This document shows, in pieces, positions 52,369 to 61,301 of a stretch of DNA of 64,000 bases (its first letter is position 1; every line of letters begins with the position of its first letter). A program made the position numbers and the translations under genes. Source of the stretch: CAXBGS01 sp963975425 (GTDB lineage Bacteria; Planctomycetota; Planctomycetia; Pirellulales; Pirellulaceae); assembly GCA_963975425.1 (NCBI GenBank), contig CAXBGS010000004.1:248001-312000 (forward strand), given 5' to 3'. The notes beneath the pieces are model-generated. The model saw only the letters and a program-made list of their open reading frames with translations, did not search any database and was not told where the DNA came from.

Positions 52369-54093
52369 ATGTTACGACGAATCATCATTGCCGCTTGCCT
52401 GTTGGGCTGTGTCGGTGAGACTGCCCATACACAAGAATCCGATGTGCGAGAGCGGGCGCGGGACGCCAAAACATCGAAAACGAAGCCTAACGACGATCCC
52501 GCCGCGGCGTCGAAGGCTGACGCTGCCAAGACGCCGGAATCCAAGGCGGACCCGATTCGACAGATGCAATCGAACGCCGTGCGAGAACAGTCGGCTTCGT
52601 GGGGCCACTGGGGAAACCAACCGGACCGCTACAGTACTTGGACGAATCACAGCAACCGGTTGATTCCCGTGTACACGTTTGGATTCACGCTTGATTCCTT
52701 GCGGGATCGCGGCAGCCAATACAGCTCGCCCAAACAGATTAAAAAGCTGTACGGCCGAGTACCCGAAGGCACGTTGAATCCGTCCGCGATGTATTACGAC
52801 CAGACCGACATCTACACGCTTCAACAAGCAGCGTTTAACGCCGGTTACAGCAACATCATTTTGATGGTGTTTGATGGTATGGATTGGCAAACAACACGAG
52901 CCGCGTCGATCTACAAACGCGGGAAAGTCAGCTATGACAGTGGCCGCGGAACGGGACTTTCGTTTCAAGATTTTCGCGAGATGCCGACCGATTTCGGACT
53001 CGTTTGCACTAGCCCTTGGTCCTCGGGGGCAAAGTACGACGTCGACTCGCAAACGGTCATCAACGCGAATCATCCGTCCACCGGCGGTTATGACCCTAGC
53101 CGTGGCGGTGCGACGCCATGGCAAGAACAAAGTCGCCGTGATTACTTACTGGGACTCGATCGCGAGATGCCCCATAGCGTGGCCGACTCGGCCGCGACGG
53201 CGACAAGCCTGAGCACCGGTATCAAGACATTCAACGGCAGCATCAACTTCGCGCCCGACGGGACACAGGTGGTCCCCATCGCCCGACAACTGCAAGACGA
53301 ACAAGATTTCCGCGTGGGCATTGTCACCAGCGTGCCGGTCAGCCATGCGACGCCGGCAGCCTGTTATGCCAACAATGTCACGCGGAAGGACTACCAGGAC
53401 ATCGCGCGGGATCTGCTCGGATTGCCATCGTCCTCACATCGCTCGGATCCACTGCCTGGCGTGGATGTACTGATCGGTGGCGGCTGGGGCGAGAGCCAAG
53501 GCGAGGATTCGCTGCAAGGTCGCAACTTTGCCAAGGGCAACCCCTATCTGCATCAAGACGACCTGAAACGCAGCGATGTCAAGCATGGCGGGCGGTATGT
53601 CGTGGCGCAACGCGAATCAGGCAAGGACGGCGCAAAGCAATTGATGAATGCCGCCCAGTTGGCCGTGGAAAATGACGACCGCCTGCTTGGATTCTTTGGA
53701 ACCAAAGGTGGGCACTTGCCCTTTCAAACCGCCGACGGAAGATTCAACCCCACGTTCGATGTCAAGGGAACCGAACAGTACAGCAAGGCCGACCTGCACG
53801 AAAACCCAACGCTTGCCGAAATGACTTCCGCCGCGTTGGTGGTTCTGGAACAAGCAGTCGAGGGATTTTGGCTTTTGATCGAAGCCGGAGACGTGGACTG
53901 GGCAAATCACGCCAACAATATCGATAACAGCATCGGCGCGGTGCTTAGCGGCGAGGCCGCCTTTGACGTCGTGACCGACTGGATCGAGCGCAACAACGCC
54001 TGGCAATTCACTGCGGTCATCGTTACGGCCGACCACGGGCACTTTCTGGTGATTGACGAACCGCAACGTATCGCCGAAGCAGGTAGCAAATAG
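52369..54093 (+). CDS. Alkaline phosphatase (PhoA family)
   Basis: The enzyme releases phosphate from monoesters using two zinc ions and magnesium. After a signal peptide (IIIAACLLGCVGETAHTQ) and a Lys/Asp-rich linker, the core shows IILMVFDGMDW with the first metal Asp, and VADSAATATSLSTGIKTF with the nucleophile Ser. VDWANHANNID and VTADHGHF carry the zinc His and Asp ligands. The 574 residues match the family. Phosphate starvation control is possible, but I see no Pho box. The gene is followed by a direct repeat and has no clear terminator. Confidence 0.93.
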   Translation: MLRRIIIAACLLGCVGETAHTQESDVRERARDAKTSKTKPNDDPAAASKADAAKTPESKADPIRQMQSNAVREQSASWGHWGNQPDRYSTWTNHSNRLIPVYTFGFTLDSLRDRGSQYSSPKQIKKLYGRVPEGTLNPSAMYYDQTDIYTLQQAAFNAGYSNIILMVFDGMDWQTTRAASIYKRGKVSYDSGRGTGLSFQDFREMPTDFGLVCTSPWSSGAKYDVDSQTVINANHPSTGGYDPSRGGATPWQEQSRRDYLLGLDREMPHSVADSAATATSLSTGIKTFNGSINFAPDGTQVVPIARQLQDEQDFRVGIVTSVPVSHATPAACYANNVTRKDYQDIARDLLGLPSSSHRSDPLPGVDVLIGGGWGESQGEDSLQGRNFAKGNPYLHQDDLKRSDVKHGGRYVVAQRESGKDGAKQLMNAAQLAVENDDRLLGFFGTKGGHLPFQTADGRFNPTFDVKGTEQYSKADLHENPTLAEMTSAALVVLEQAVEGFWLLIEAGDVDWANHANNIDNSIGAVLSGEAAFDVVTDWIERNNAWQFTAVIVTADHGHFLVIDEPQRIAEAGSK

Positions 54094-54440
54094 GTATCGC
54101 ACTGGCTTGTCTGCCATTGAGGCAACACCCGTTTGTCTGCGATTTAGGCAACGCTTTAACTCTGGCCTTCGACGCGTCTACCAGCTAGGCTAGAGCAGTC
54201 GTCGCACACCGGCGGTCGAGTTACACGTAAGCCTAGGCATCGCTAGCTGCAGCACGATTCCCCCGAATCGGACCACTTTGGCCGACTCTCGCGGGTGGAC
54301 TGTGCCAACGGCGGTTGTCGGGCGGTTAACCCGGTCACCGGCATGTGACATTTCATTTGAATGTCTCTTGATCGAATCGTTCGCGCCAGGGCTATCATGG
54401 CTCGACTGGCAACGATTCGATCGATGCGCCTGGTTCTGTT
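54094..54440. other. Intergenic region between phosphatase and rnc genes
   Basis: No gene is supported in this 0.35 kb. It contains a pair of 20-bp near-identical direct repeats at its left end (entered separately) and must hold the promoter and leader of rnc at its right end. Confidence 0.5.
54107..54152. repeat. Direct repeat of 20 bp, 26-bp period
   Basis: The units at 54107-54126 and 54133-54152 agree in 18 of 20 bases (TTGTCTGC-ATT-AGGCAAC, with a variable base at each gap). Six bases separate them. They lie 13 bp after the phosphatase stop. Each unit also has weak dyad symmetry. The function is unknown. Confidence 0.8.
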
Positions 54441-55304
54441 GTGACTCAATCACAGCCCTATCATTCGTCCGAAAGCCCGATCCATCTGGTGGATTCCACC
54501 GCAGGGGAAGAAGGCTCCGATCAAGCTTCCAAGCTAGCGCTGTGTGAGCAGATCATCGGCTATCAGTTCAAAGACCAATCTTTATTGCTGTCCGCGTTGA
54601 CGCATGCGTCGGGTGCATCACACCGACTGGAGAGCAACGAGCGGCTTGAATTTCTCGGCGATGCTGTCCTTGGACTAACCGTTTGCCATTGGTTGTACGA
54701 AGACTATCCCGAGTACAACGAAGGCGATCTGACCAAAATCAAATCAGCCGTTGTCAGTCGCCGCTCCTGTGGCAAAGTGGCCTGTCGACTGGGGCTCGAT
54801 CGCTGCCTGATCGTCGGCCGCGGCGTGACCCGAAACCGAAGCTTTCCGCGATCATTGGTCAGCGACGTGTTTGAATCGGTCGTCGCGGCCATCTTTATTG
54901 ATGGCGGCGCCGATGTCGTTCGCGACCGCCTGAGAACGTGGCTGACCGACGAAGTCGCCGCAGCGGTGGAAAGCCAAGGTGCGAGTAATTTCAAATCGTC
55001 GCTACAGCAATACGCCCAGCGCGAACTCGCCAGCACTCCCGTCTATCGATTGGTGGACGAATCCGGCCCCGATCATCGCAAATCGTTCTTGATCGCCGCC
55101 GTGGTGGACCGTCGAGAGTTTATCGCGGCGTGGGGAAGCAACAAAAAGGATGCGGAACAACGTGCAGCGGCAAACGCATTGGCCGAACTGCACGATCAAC
55201 CGCTGCCGCACCCATCGCAACCCGTCGAACCGGAACAGAAATCCGACTCGGATTCGACAGGTGAGCACGCTTCGATCGACAGACCGGAACAAGCGTCCGG
55301 CTGA
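54441..55304 (+). CDS. rnc: Ribonuclease III
   Basis: RNase III cleaves double-stranded RNA, including rRNA precursors. The catalytic domain contains NERLEFLGDAVLG (residues 66-78, with the metal-binding Glu and Asp) and SDVFESVVAAIFIDGG with the second Asp and Glu pair. The double-stranded RNA-binding domain follows (NFKSSLQQYAQRE, then NKKDAEQRAAANAL). The 287 residues are longer than usual because of a 30-residue N-terminus and an acidic C-terminal tail (residues 258-287). The GTG at 54441 is the only start that keeps the catalytic part complete. It converges on the TPR lipoprotein gene, 14 bp away. Confidence 0.96.
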   Translation: MTQSQPYHSSESPIHLVDSTAGEEGSDQASKLALCEQIIGYQFKDQSLLLSALTHASGASHRLESNERLEFLGDAVLGLTVCHWLYEDYPEYNEGDLTKIKSAVVSRRSCGKVACRLGLDRCLIVGRGVTRNRSFPRSLVSDVFESVVAAIFIDGGADVVRDRLRTWLTDEVAAAVESQGASNFKSSLQQYAQRELASTPVYRLVDESGPDHRKSFLIAAVVDRREFIAAWGSNKKDAEQRAAANALAELHDQPLPHPSQPVEPEQKSDSDSTGEHASIDRPEQASG

Positions 55305-55318
55305 CGTCTCACCGACCG

Positions 55319-56665
55319 CTATGAACCGACGTTAAAACCTTCTGGCAGCGAAAATCCGGTGCCCGAGGGTTTTGAAGCCGCTGGCGCCGGCGTTGGCGTG
55401 GTGGCCGACGGTGTCACATAAGCCGGCTTGGCTGCTGGTTGCGTCGCGGTCGCTGGTTTCGTGGCAATTGCCGGTGCGGCAGGCTTAGCCAAACCACCGT
55501 AGGGCGCCGATGACTGGACGCTCGGTGGGAACATTGGCGACGCGTTTGCAGCAGGCTTTGTGCCGGGCGTCTTGTACGAAACACCGATTGATGCCGGCGA
55601 AGTTGCCTGTGGCACCGACTGACTGGTCTGACGAACCGCAGCAGCGGCAGGCAAAGCGCTGGTTTGCGGCCGACTTGCCACGGTCGCCTGCGGTGCCGCT
55701 TGAGCAACCGAATTGGACGGACCATCTAGCTTTGCGAGCATTTCACGGGAACGATCGATAGCGCGTTTAACCGACGAATCGCTGACCGCTTGAGCTTCGA
55801 ATCGCAGCGTTTCATTCAGGTGTTTGCGTGCATCCTCGATATGGCCGTTCTTCTGGTGTAGGTAGGCCATGTTGAAATGTGCAACGGCGGGTTCGTTATT
55901 GTCCTTGAGGACTTGATACGCCGATTCGGCATTCCCACCGTCATACAGCACGCTGGCAAGATTGTTCGCATAGCGACTGGTTCCGGGTGCAAGCTGCAGA
56001 GCACGCTTTAACGTTTCCGCCGCCGCGCCGTGATTGCCCATCTTGCTGAGCGTTAGCCCCAGATCGTTGTAAAGCCCGGCATCGTCAGGCTTGGACTTGA
56101 TCGCTCGCGAGAAGAAATCAGCCGCCTGGGGATGATCCTCATTGCGGAAATGCATTCGTGCGATGTTGGCAAGTGCCTCTGCATTACCAGGTTCAGTTTC
56201 CAACGCCTTGGTATAACTTTCCATCGCCTTTTGTGAGTTGCCGGTGGATTCCCACAAGCGACCATTGGCGACGAAGACACTTGCGTCGACCTTTTCAGGT
56301 TTGTTCGACAAGCTAAGCGGGTCTGCTTCCGAAGTCGATTCCGCCTCGTCGCCAGTTTTCTTATTCAAACGACTGCTGGCAAAGATGCCTTTGACGGCGC
56401 CGGTCGATTTCGACACGGCGGTTTTTGCGGTTGCACCGAACGACGACATCGTTTCACGGGCGCCATCAGCCGACGACGCGATGGAGTCGCCAAACGTGGG
56501 CCCCGCTGCGGCGTCTTTCACCTCGAGCGAATCGTTCTTGGAAAATGGGTTTATCGACGCGATCGGAAAACCGCCCGTGCTCGAACATCCGACCGAACCA
56601 ACGGCTACGGATCCGGCGAGCAGCGATTTGATCAGTACGCGACGAGCTTGCTCACGATTATTCAT
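55319..56665 (-). CDS. TPR lipoprotein
   Basis: The 448-residue protein has a lipoprotein signal (SLLAGSVAVGSVGC, Cys lipidated). A Ser/Ala-rich stretch follows, then at least four tetratricopeptide repeats (AMESYTKALETEPGNAEAL, ADFFSRAIKSKPDDAGLYNDLG and two more), and finally a long Pro/Ala/Thr-rich tail of about 120 residues. Such proteins act as scaffolds at the outer membrane or in secretion complexes. ATG 56665 has GGGAG nine bases upstream; the frame remains open to 56776. No functional assignment is possible from the sequence alone. Confidence 0.85.
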   Translation of the reverse strand: MNNREQARRVLIKSLLAGSVAVGSVGCSSTGGFPIASINPFSKNDSLEVKDAAAGPTFGDSIASSADGARETMSSFGATAKTAVSKSTGAVKGIFASSRLNKKTGDEAESTSEADPLSLSNKPEKVDASVFVANGRLWESTGNSQKAMESYTKALETEPGNAEALANIARMHFRNEDHPQAADFFSRAIKSKPDDAGLYNDLGLTLSKMGNHGAAAETLKRALQLAPGTSRYANNLASVLYDGGNAESAYQVLKDNNEPAVAHFNMAYLHQKNGHIEDARKHLNETLRFEAQAVSDSSVKRAIDRSREMLAKLDGPSNSVAQAAPQATVASRPQTSALPAAAAVRQTSQSVPQATSPASIGVSYKTPGTKPAANASPMFPPSVQSSAPYGGLAKPAAPAIATKPATATQPAAKPAYVTPSATTPTPAPAASKPSGTGFSLPEGFNVGS

Positions 56666-56812
56666 GGTTTTGTCTCCCAACATCACCCTTAACGTTTCCG
56701 CCCAGGCGGGACAGGGCCGGAAATTCTGATTGATCGGATAGTTCCGTTCTTGAGCATCGGCGGAACTCTGACACAACTTCAGTCAGAACGGCGTCATCAA
56801 GTCTGAACCACG

Positions 56813-56846
56813 AAAAAAGGGGGGCTCCGTCGAAACGGAGCCCCCC
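56813..56846 (-). terminator. Very strong Rho-independent terminator with UUCG loop
   Basis: A perfect 12-bp stem (56819-56830 with 56835-56846) is capped by CGAA on the plus strand, which is UUCG in the minus-strand RNA. The minus-strand stem is followed by six T (A-run at 56813-56818). It lies 30 bp after the stop of the gene at 56877-57455. Confidence 0.93.
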
Positions 56847-56876
56847 ATATCTTTCTGCGTTACTAGCTAAATCACG

Positions 56877-57455
56877 CTAGTTCGTTGCCGAAGCTGTACC
56901 GGCTGCACTTGTTGATGGCAACTTTGGCTTGGGCATTTCTGTCATCCAAGCTCGGTTGATCTGCGTTGCCCTTGCCCCTGAACTTGACGGCGGCACGATA
57001 TCGGTGACCAAAACGCTTGGCGTCGCCCCACTGACTCGTACGCTGGCGAGAGTTTCACGCACCGATGCCACACGAGCTTCCGTTTCGGATTCCGATCGCC
57101 CACGCAATACGAAAACTTGGCGACGGGCTTCCGGCGCTTGGGTGGCGATCCAGCGGACGCGGTTGCTGCCGGCTGCCAATAGTGCACCGTCGCCTTCGCG
57201 GAACAGTTCGTGTCCGACGGTGTTTTGCAAACGCCATCCGTTTCGTTTCATTGCGTCAAACGGCGCAACGACCTGCATCGCATCGATTTCGCGAAAAGGA
57301 TCCGGCCACGCATTATTGCGATGCAATCCGACGTGCATCTTGTGCCACATTTCACGCCAATCGGCATTTGCCGATGTGGCACCCGCGGTGAACAGCAAGA
57401 GCATCATCAACACTCGCCCATTGCAAGCGCTGTGTAGTTGTTTTGTGAGTCGCAT
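56877..57455 (-). CDS. Secreted protein of unknown function
   Basis: The 192-residue protein has a signal peptide (RVLMMLLLFTAGATSANA). The mature part starts DWREMWHKMHVGLHRNNAWPDPF, a pattern common in planctomycete exported proteins near cell-surface genes. Next follow strands including ETEARVASVRETLASVRV, possibly a BON-like fold, and a Pro/Ser-rich tail. I know no function. ATG 57455 is my choice, with GGAAGGAA eleven bases upstream. A very strong terminator follows, so it is a single transcription unit. Confidence 0.8.
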   Translation of the reverse strand: MRLTKQLHSACNGRVLMMLLLFTAGATSANADWREMWHKMHVGLHRNNAWPDPFREIDAMQVVAPFDAMKRNGWRLQNTVGHELFREGDGALLAAGSNRVRWIATQAPEARRQVFVLRGRSESETEARVASVRETLASVRVSGATPSVLVTDIVPPSSSGARATQINRAWMTEMPKPKLPSTSAAGTASATN

Positions 57456-57681
57456 ATCAGGCAGTTCCTTCCGCCGTTTTGAATATCCTGGGCCAGAGGG
57501 CGCCGACCAGCGTGTTTTGCCAATCACGGCCTAACGCTAACAGGCTTCGATCGCTTTTGCTGCTGCGAACCGATAAAGTTGCGCGCCTCGGTACGATCGC
57601 CTAGCTTGGGTATCGGTCGGATAGTCCGCACGACTTCTCTACACAGTCGGCACCACCTCTGACCCGGCGTAACCGTTAAAG

Positions 57682-57900
57682 TCAACCATCACCAAAACTG
57701 GCGTCGACGTTCAATGTTTCACCACAAGCCTGAACAATATCGCCGATGGCCAATTGCTTGCGACGACGCGTTTCCACTTCGCCATTGACCAAAACCTCGC
57801 CGGACTGGATCCGCAGCTTTGCTTCGCCGCCGGTGCCAACCAACCCGGAACGCTTCAAAAAATCGTCCAGTCGAATCACGATCGGTGTGTTGTCAGTCAT
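57682..57900 (-). CDS. S4 domain RNA-binding protein
   Basis: The 72-residue protein is a single S4 RNA-binding domain of the YbcJ/YaaA type: IRLDDFLKRSGLVGTGGEAKLRIQSGEVLVNGE (outlined) with the typical alpha-L motif and a basic patch RRRKQLAIGD. It probably binds structured RNA, perhaps ribosomal. The start ATG 57900 follows the stop of the upstream EEP gene by eight bases, with a weak AGG site, so translation may be coupled. Confidence 0.88.
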   Translation of the reverse strand: MTDNTPIVIRLDDFLKRSGLVGTGGEAKLRIQSGEVLVNGEVETRRRKQLAIGDIVQACGETLNVDASFGDG

Positions 57901-57908
57901 CAAGATGC

Positions 57909-58970
57909 CTACTTCACACCAAAGGTTGCGATTAACGGATAGTGGTCGCTCAGGTCTCGTTCATCTTCGGGGATTTGCCAGTATTGTTCCCAGTGGACCT
58001 CGGGTTCATCTTGTGCCCCTTGAACGCACAGATACTTGGCGACCTGGATCGATTCGAACACCAGATCCTTTTTCCCGGGCGTGTCATCAATCAACGATTG
58101 GCTAACGAGTATCCGGTCGAACTGTCGCCCCGGCAGCAAGTGTGTTTGTCGATCGGCACCGGCAATATGCAAGCAAAGATCCACCAAGTCGTCGTCGGGG
58201 CGGTCCGTTTCCATTCCGGCAAGGATTCCCAAGTCGCTTTCGGGTAAGGTCCGATCACCCCGCTCTTCTGTGTTCATGTCACCCAACAGAATGATATTTT
58301 CGCCATTCTCGATTGCTTGGCCGATCCATTGGTGGATCAATCTTGCTTGGCGAATACGCATCGGCAAACCTTCCAGCCGAGCCCGCAAGTGCACATTCAT
58401 TACCGTGACTCGCTCGGTGGTCTCGCCCACAGGAAATTCAAAGACCGCCAAAATGTGTTTGCTGACATCGAAGTATGTCGACCCACCACTTTGTTCTCGG
58501 GTACGCCGCATCTGACTGATCAAAACGGCATCGGCAGGCTCACGAAACAACATTCCAACGTCTTGCTCGGTAAAGAAGTCGCGTCCCTGAATGAACAAGT
58601 CGTCGTATTGCAGTGAATGATTCCGATCGAGGGCTCGCGAGAGATAATACAAAACTCGCTGGTTTTCGATTTCTTGCAGTGCAACTATGGTGGGCTTTGA
58701 CGTTGCCACCGCCCGTGCGACGGCATCGCGTCGCCAGTCCCAATCGGCGCGTGAGGGAGCGCACTTTTCCTTGGCAAGTTCACTGAAGTTGTCGGCATCT
58801 TGATTGTCAAAAAACCATTCCAGATTCCAACTCATCACCGACAACGACTCGGGTTCGTCTGCGTTTGCGTTCTGGGAAAAAAGCAAGAAGCCGGTGCACA
58901 CCGTGACAAGCAATGCGACATTCGCGATACGAATCGGGGCGCATAGGCGATAGAGGGAGCTAAGGTTCAC
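57909..58970 (-). CDS. Secreted endonuclease/exonuclease/phosphatase family protein
   Basis: The EEP fold hydrolyses phosphodiesters in DNA, RNA or lipids. The 353-residue protein has a signal peptide (NVALLVTVCTGFLLFSQNANA). The metal motifs are VMSWNLEWFFD, ALQEIEN with the Glu ligand, MNVHLRAR, GDMNTEE with Asp and Asn, and the terminal SDHYPL with Asp and His. It is therefore probably an exported nuclease or phosphatase. The start is GTG 58970. It overlaps no gene and is followed eight bases later by the S4 gene. Confidence 0.88.
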   Translation of the reverse strand: MNLSSLYRLCAPIRIANVALLVTVCTGFLLFSQNANADEPESLSVMSWNLEWFFDNQDADNFSELAKEKCAPSRADWDWRRDAVARAVATSKPTIVALQEIENQRVLYYLSRALDRNHSLQYDDLFIQGRDFFTEQDVGMLFREPADAVLISQMRRTREQSGGSTYFDVSKHILAVFEFPVGETTERVTVMNVHLRARLEGLPMRIRQARLIHQWIGQAIENGENIILLGDMNTEERGDRTLPESDLGILAGMETDRPDDDLVDLCLHIAGADRQTHLLPGRQFDRILVSQSLIDDTPGKKDLVFESIQVAKYLCVQGAQDEPEVHWEQYWQIPEDERDLSDHYPLIATFGVK

Positions 58971-59176
58971 ACGTTTGCTTTGACGAGAAGGGAGCGAGAG
59001 ATACCGAAATCGGAAACCAGTCCAGCAGGACTGTCCGTGCCCCTAGCTTACCCCGAATCTCGCTGAAGCCCTACACGGCCAGAATTACGTGACATGCCGG
59101 CAAGCGACCGTCCGTGAGAGTACCCACGCCACGAAAATATTCACGCCAATGCAAATCAATGAGCTTGAATCAAGCA

Positions 59177-61111
59177 CTAGGATTCCATTTGACGAAGCAC
59201 ATCGGCAAAGGGAATGCGGTCGCAAACGCCGAAACTGGGGTCACGCGTCAGTTTCGCTCGGATGAACTTTGGCGACGAAAGTCCGCAAAGAAACCTGGCT
59301 CGATCACGCGCGGATGTGAAATGATCAGGGTACTGCCTGGCCAGTTTTGCCACGGCAGAAACCGCCGACGTCCCGAGCGATCCTCCGCCGATCGGCGGAA
59401 TCGTCAGCGGGCCTTCACCCAGACATGCCGTGCATCGCCCGCACGGTTGCCCGATCGATTCACCAAAATGTTGCGACAACTGCTCGGCTTGGCACTTTTT
59501 CGCTTGCGCCAAGTCGAACACATCGTCCAGACGCTTGATTTCGCCCAGTTCTCTTCGCTGTAAACGGTCAAACAATTCATCAGCAATCAACTTTGGTGAA
59601 TCGGGACGCTGCACCCAGCGGTAACCATGAACCAAGTCGGTGACGTTGACCTCGATCCAGTTTTGTTCGGCCATATAGTCGACCGCTTTGACGATACGTT
59701 CACGTTCGGTCGACAGCTGTTTTGCCGCCACGACCATGTTCAGCGAAAACCAAGTGCGTCCTTTGGTTAAACAAGAGAGCACCCCGGCAACGAAATCTCG
59801 CTTTTCGCCCGAGAAGTGTTTCAGAATCTCTTTCGAACTGACAAGCGGTTTGACCTTGTATGTCTCGTATCGCGGCGACGTCGCTTTTAAGCCGCCGTCC
59901 AATTCCAGGTAGGTCAACAGCGTGCGAACCACCAAGATGCGCACATCCGTTTCAGACGACAATTTGTAATGTGACACATAAAACGAATCGTGTTGCCCGA
60001 TCAATAAATCGATCAACCGACCGACGCTCTGGCGTGATGGTGTATCACCGTAGGTAAAGTTTTCGAGCACGACGCGGTCCTCGGGGACCAGCAACATTTC
60101 GCACACCGCGTCGTCACCGTCGCGTCCGGCTCGCCCAATTTCCTGAGCATACGACTCGATCGATTTCGGCGGATTAAAGTGGTAAACGTACCGGATGTTG
60201 GACTTATCGATTCCCATCCCGAATGCGATGGTCGCAACAACAATCCCGTCGTCCGATGCCACAAACGACTCCTGAATCAAAGCCCGCTGCTGGGCATCCA
60301 TTCCCGCATGATATGCGGTTGCGCGCTGGCCGTCCGATTCCAATCGCTCGGCGATTTCTTCAGCCGTTCGCTGCAGAGACACATACACCAACGTCGGGCC
60401 GCTGGGCCGATCGCGGATTCGATCGAGCAGTAAGTCGTATTGATCAGCGGAGCTAACGACGTTGCTGCGGAGCTGCAAGTTTTCCCGATAAAATTTCGTT
60501 CGAATCGCGTCTTCTGGTGCTATCCCGAACGCATCGCGAATGTCATCCAAAACTTCCGGCGTCGCCGTCGCGGTCAAGGCCAGCACGCGATCGGCATGCA
60601 GTTGCTTGGAAAGCTCGGCTAGTTTTAGATAGTCGGGTCGAAAGTTATGCCCCCACTGGCTGATACAGTGTGCTTCGTCAATCGCGAACAACGACACATC
60701 CAGCGAACCGATCGATGCCAGAAACCGCTCGTTAAAAAACCGTTCCGGAGCGACGTACAGCATCTTGATCGAGCCATCACGAACGCCGCCGATCGCACTG
60801 CGAAATTCTTCCGGCGATAGGCTTGAATCGAGACGGGCGGCCGGAATCCCTCGCGACGCCAACGCATCACATTGATCCTTCATCAAGGCAATCAATGGAG
60901 AAACGATCACGGTCGTGCCCGGCAACATCAAGCTGGGCAATTGATAACACAAACTCTTGCCACCGCCGGTGGGAAAGACAGCGGCGACGCTCTTGCCCGC
61001 CAATAATCGCTCGATCACCGCGTATTGACCATCGCGAAACTTATCGAGCCCGAATCGATTTTGCAGCACTTGCTTGGGATCACCCAAGACTGCATCCGTA
61101 CCGGTTGTCAT
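59177..61111 (-). CDS. recQ: RecQ-type ATP-dependent DNA helicase
   Basis: RecQ unwinds DNA in recombination and replication restart. Walker A PTGGGKS is at residues 47-53, with the DEAH box in FAIDEAHCISQWGHNFRPDY. Motif IV/V contains FGMGIDKSNIRYVYHF and motif VI is QEIGRAGRDG. After the helicase core there is a winged-helix region and a C-terminal cysteine set (PCGRCTAC with an upstream Cys), probably a zinc site. The 644 residues fit a bacterial RecQ without an HRDC domain that I can recognise. The gene is alone; a direct duplication lies just upstream. Confidence 0.92.
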   Translation of the reverse strand: MTTGTDAVLGDPKQVLQNRFGLDKFRDGQYAVIERLLAGKSVAAVFPTGGGKSLCYQLPSLMLPGTTVIVSPLIALMKDQCDALASRGIPAARLDSSLSPEEFRSAIGGVRDGSIKMLYVAPERFFNERFLASIGSLDVSLFAIDEAHCISQWGHNFRPDYLKLAELSKQLHADRVLALTATATPEVLDDIRDAFGIAPEDAIRTKFYRENLQLRSNVVSSADQYDLLLDRIRDRPSGPTLVYVSLQRTAEEIAERLESDGQRATAYHAGMDAQQRALIQESFVASDDGIVVATIAFGMGIDKSNIRYVYHFNPPKSIESYAQEIGRAGRDGDDAVCEMLLVPEDRVVLENFTYGDTPSRQSVGRLIDLLIGQHDSFYVSHYKLSSETDVRILVVRTLLTYLELDGGLKATSPRYETYKVKPLVSSKEILKHFSGEKRDFVAGVLSCLTKGRTWFSLNMVVAAKQLSTERERIVKAVDYMAEQNWIEVNVTDLVHGYRWVQRPDSPKLIADELFDRLQRRELGEIKRLDDVFDLAQAKKCQAEQLSQHFGESIGQPCGRCTACLGEGPLTIPPIGGGSLGTSAVSAVAKLARQYPDHFTSARDRARFLCGLSSPKFIRAKLTRDPSFGVCDRIPFADVLRQMES

Positions 61112-61135
61112 CGTTTCTTCCTTGCAGAATTAGCC

Positions 61136-61181
61136 CAGGTCGCTGCGGGATGAAAGCTCAGGCCGCTGCGGGATGAAAGCT
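61136..61181. repeat. Tandem duplication of a 23-bp unit upstream of recQ
   Basis: Two adjacent copies, 61136-61158 and 61159-61181, differ at one base (CAGGTCGCTGCGGGATGAAA against CAGGCCGCTGCGGGATGAAA at their start). A truncated third CAGGCCG follows. The repeat lies 24 bp upstream of the recQ start codon on the minus strand, in its leader or promoter. Confidence 0.9.
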
Positions 61182-61301
61182 CAGGCCGATTGACGAGGGA
61201 TTTGTCCCAATTCGGCCCACACGCATGATCCTCTTGATCACAACCAACGCACCTAGTGTACGCCTGTACCGGTGCATGTCAATAGTGAACCCGAGATCCG
61301 T

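Noticed and set aside
52011..52544. Minus-strand 177-codon open frame
   Set aside because: It is antisense to the alkaline phosphatase gene start, without a binding site or a recognisable domain.
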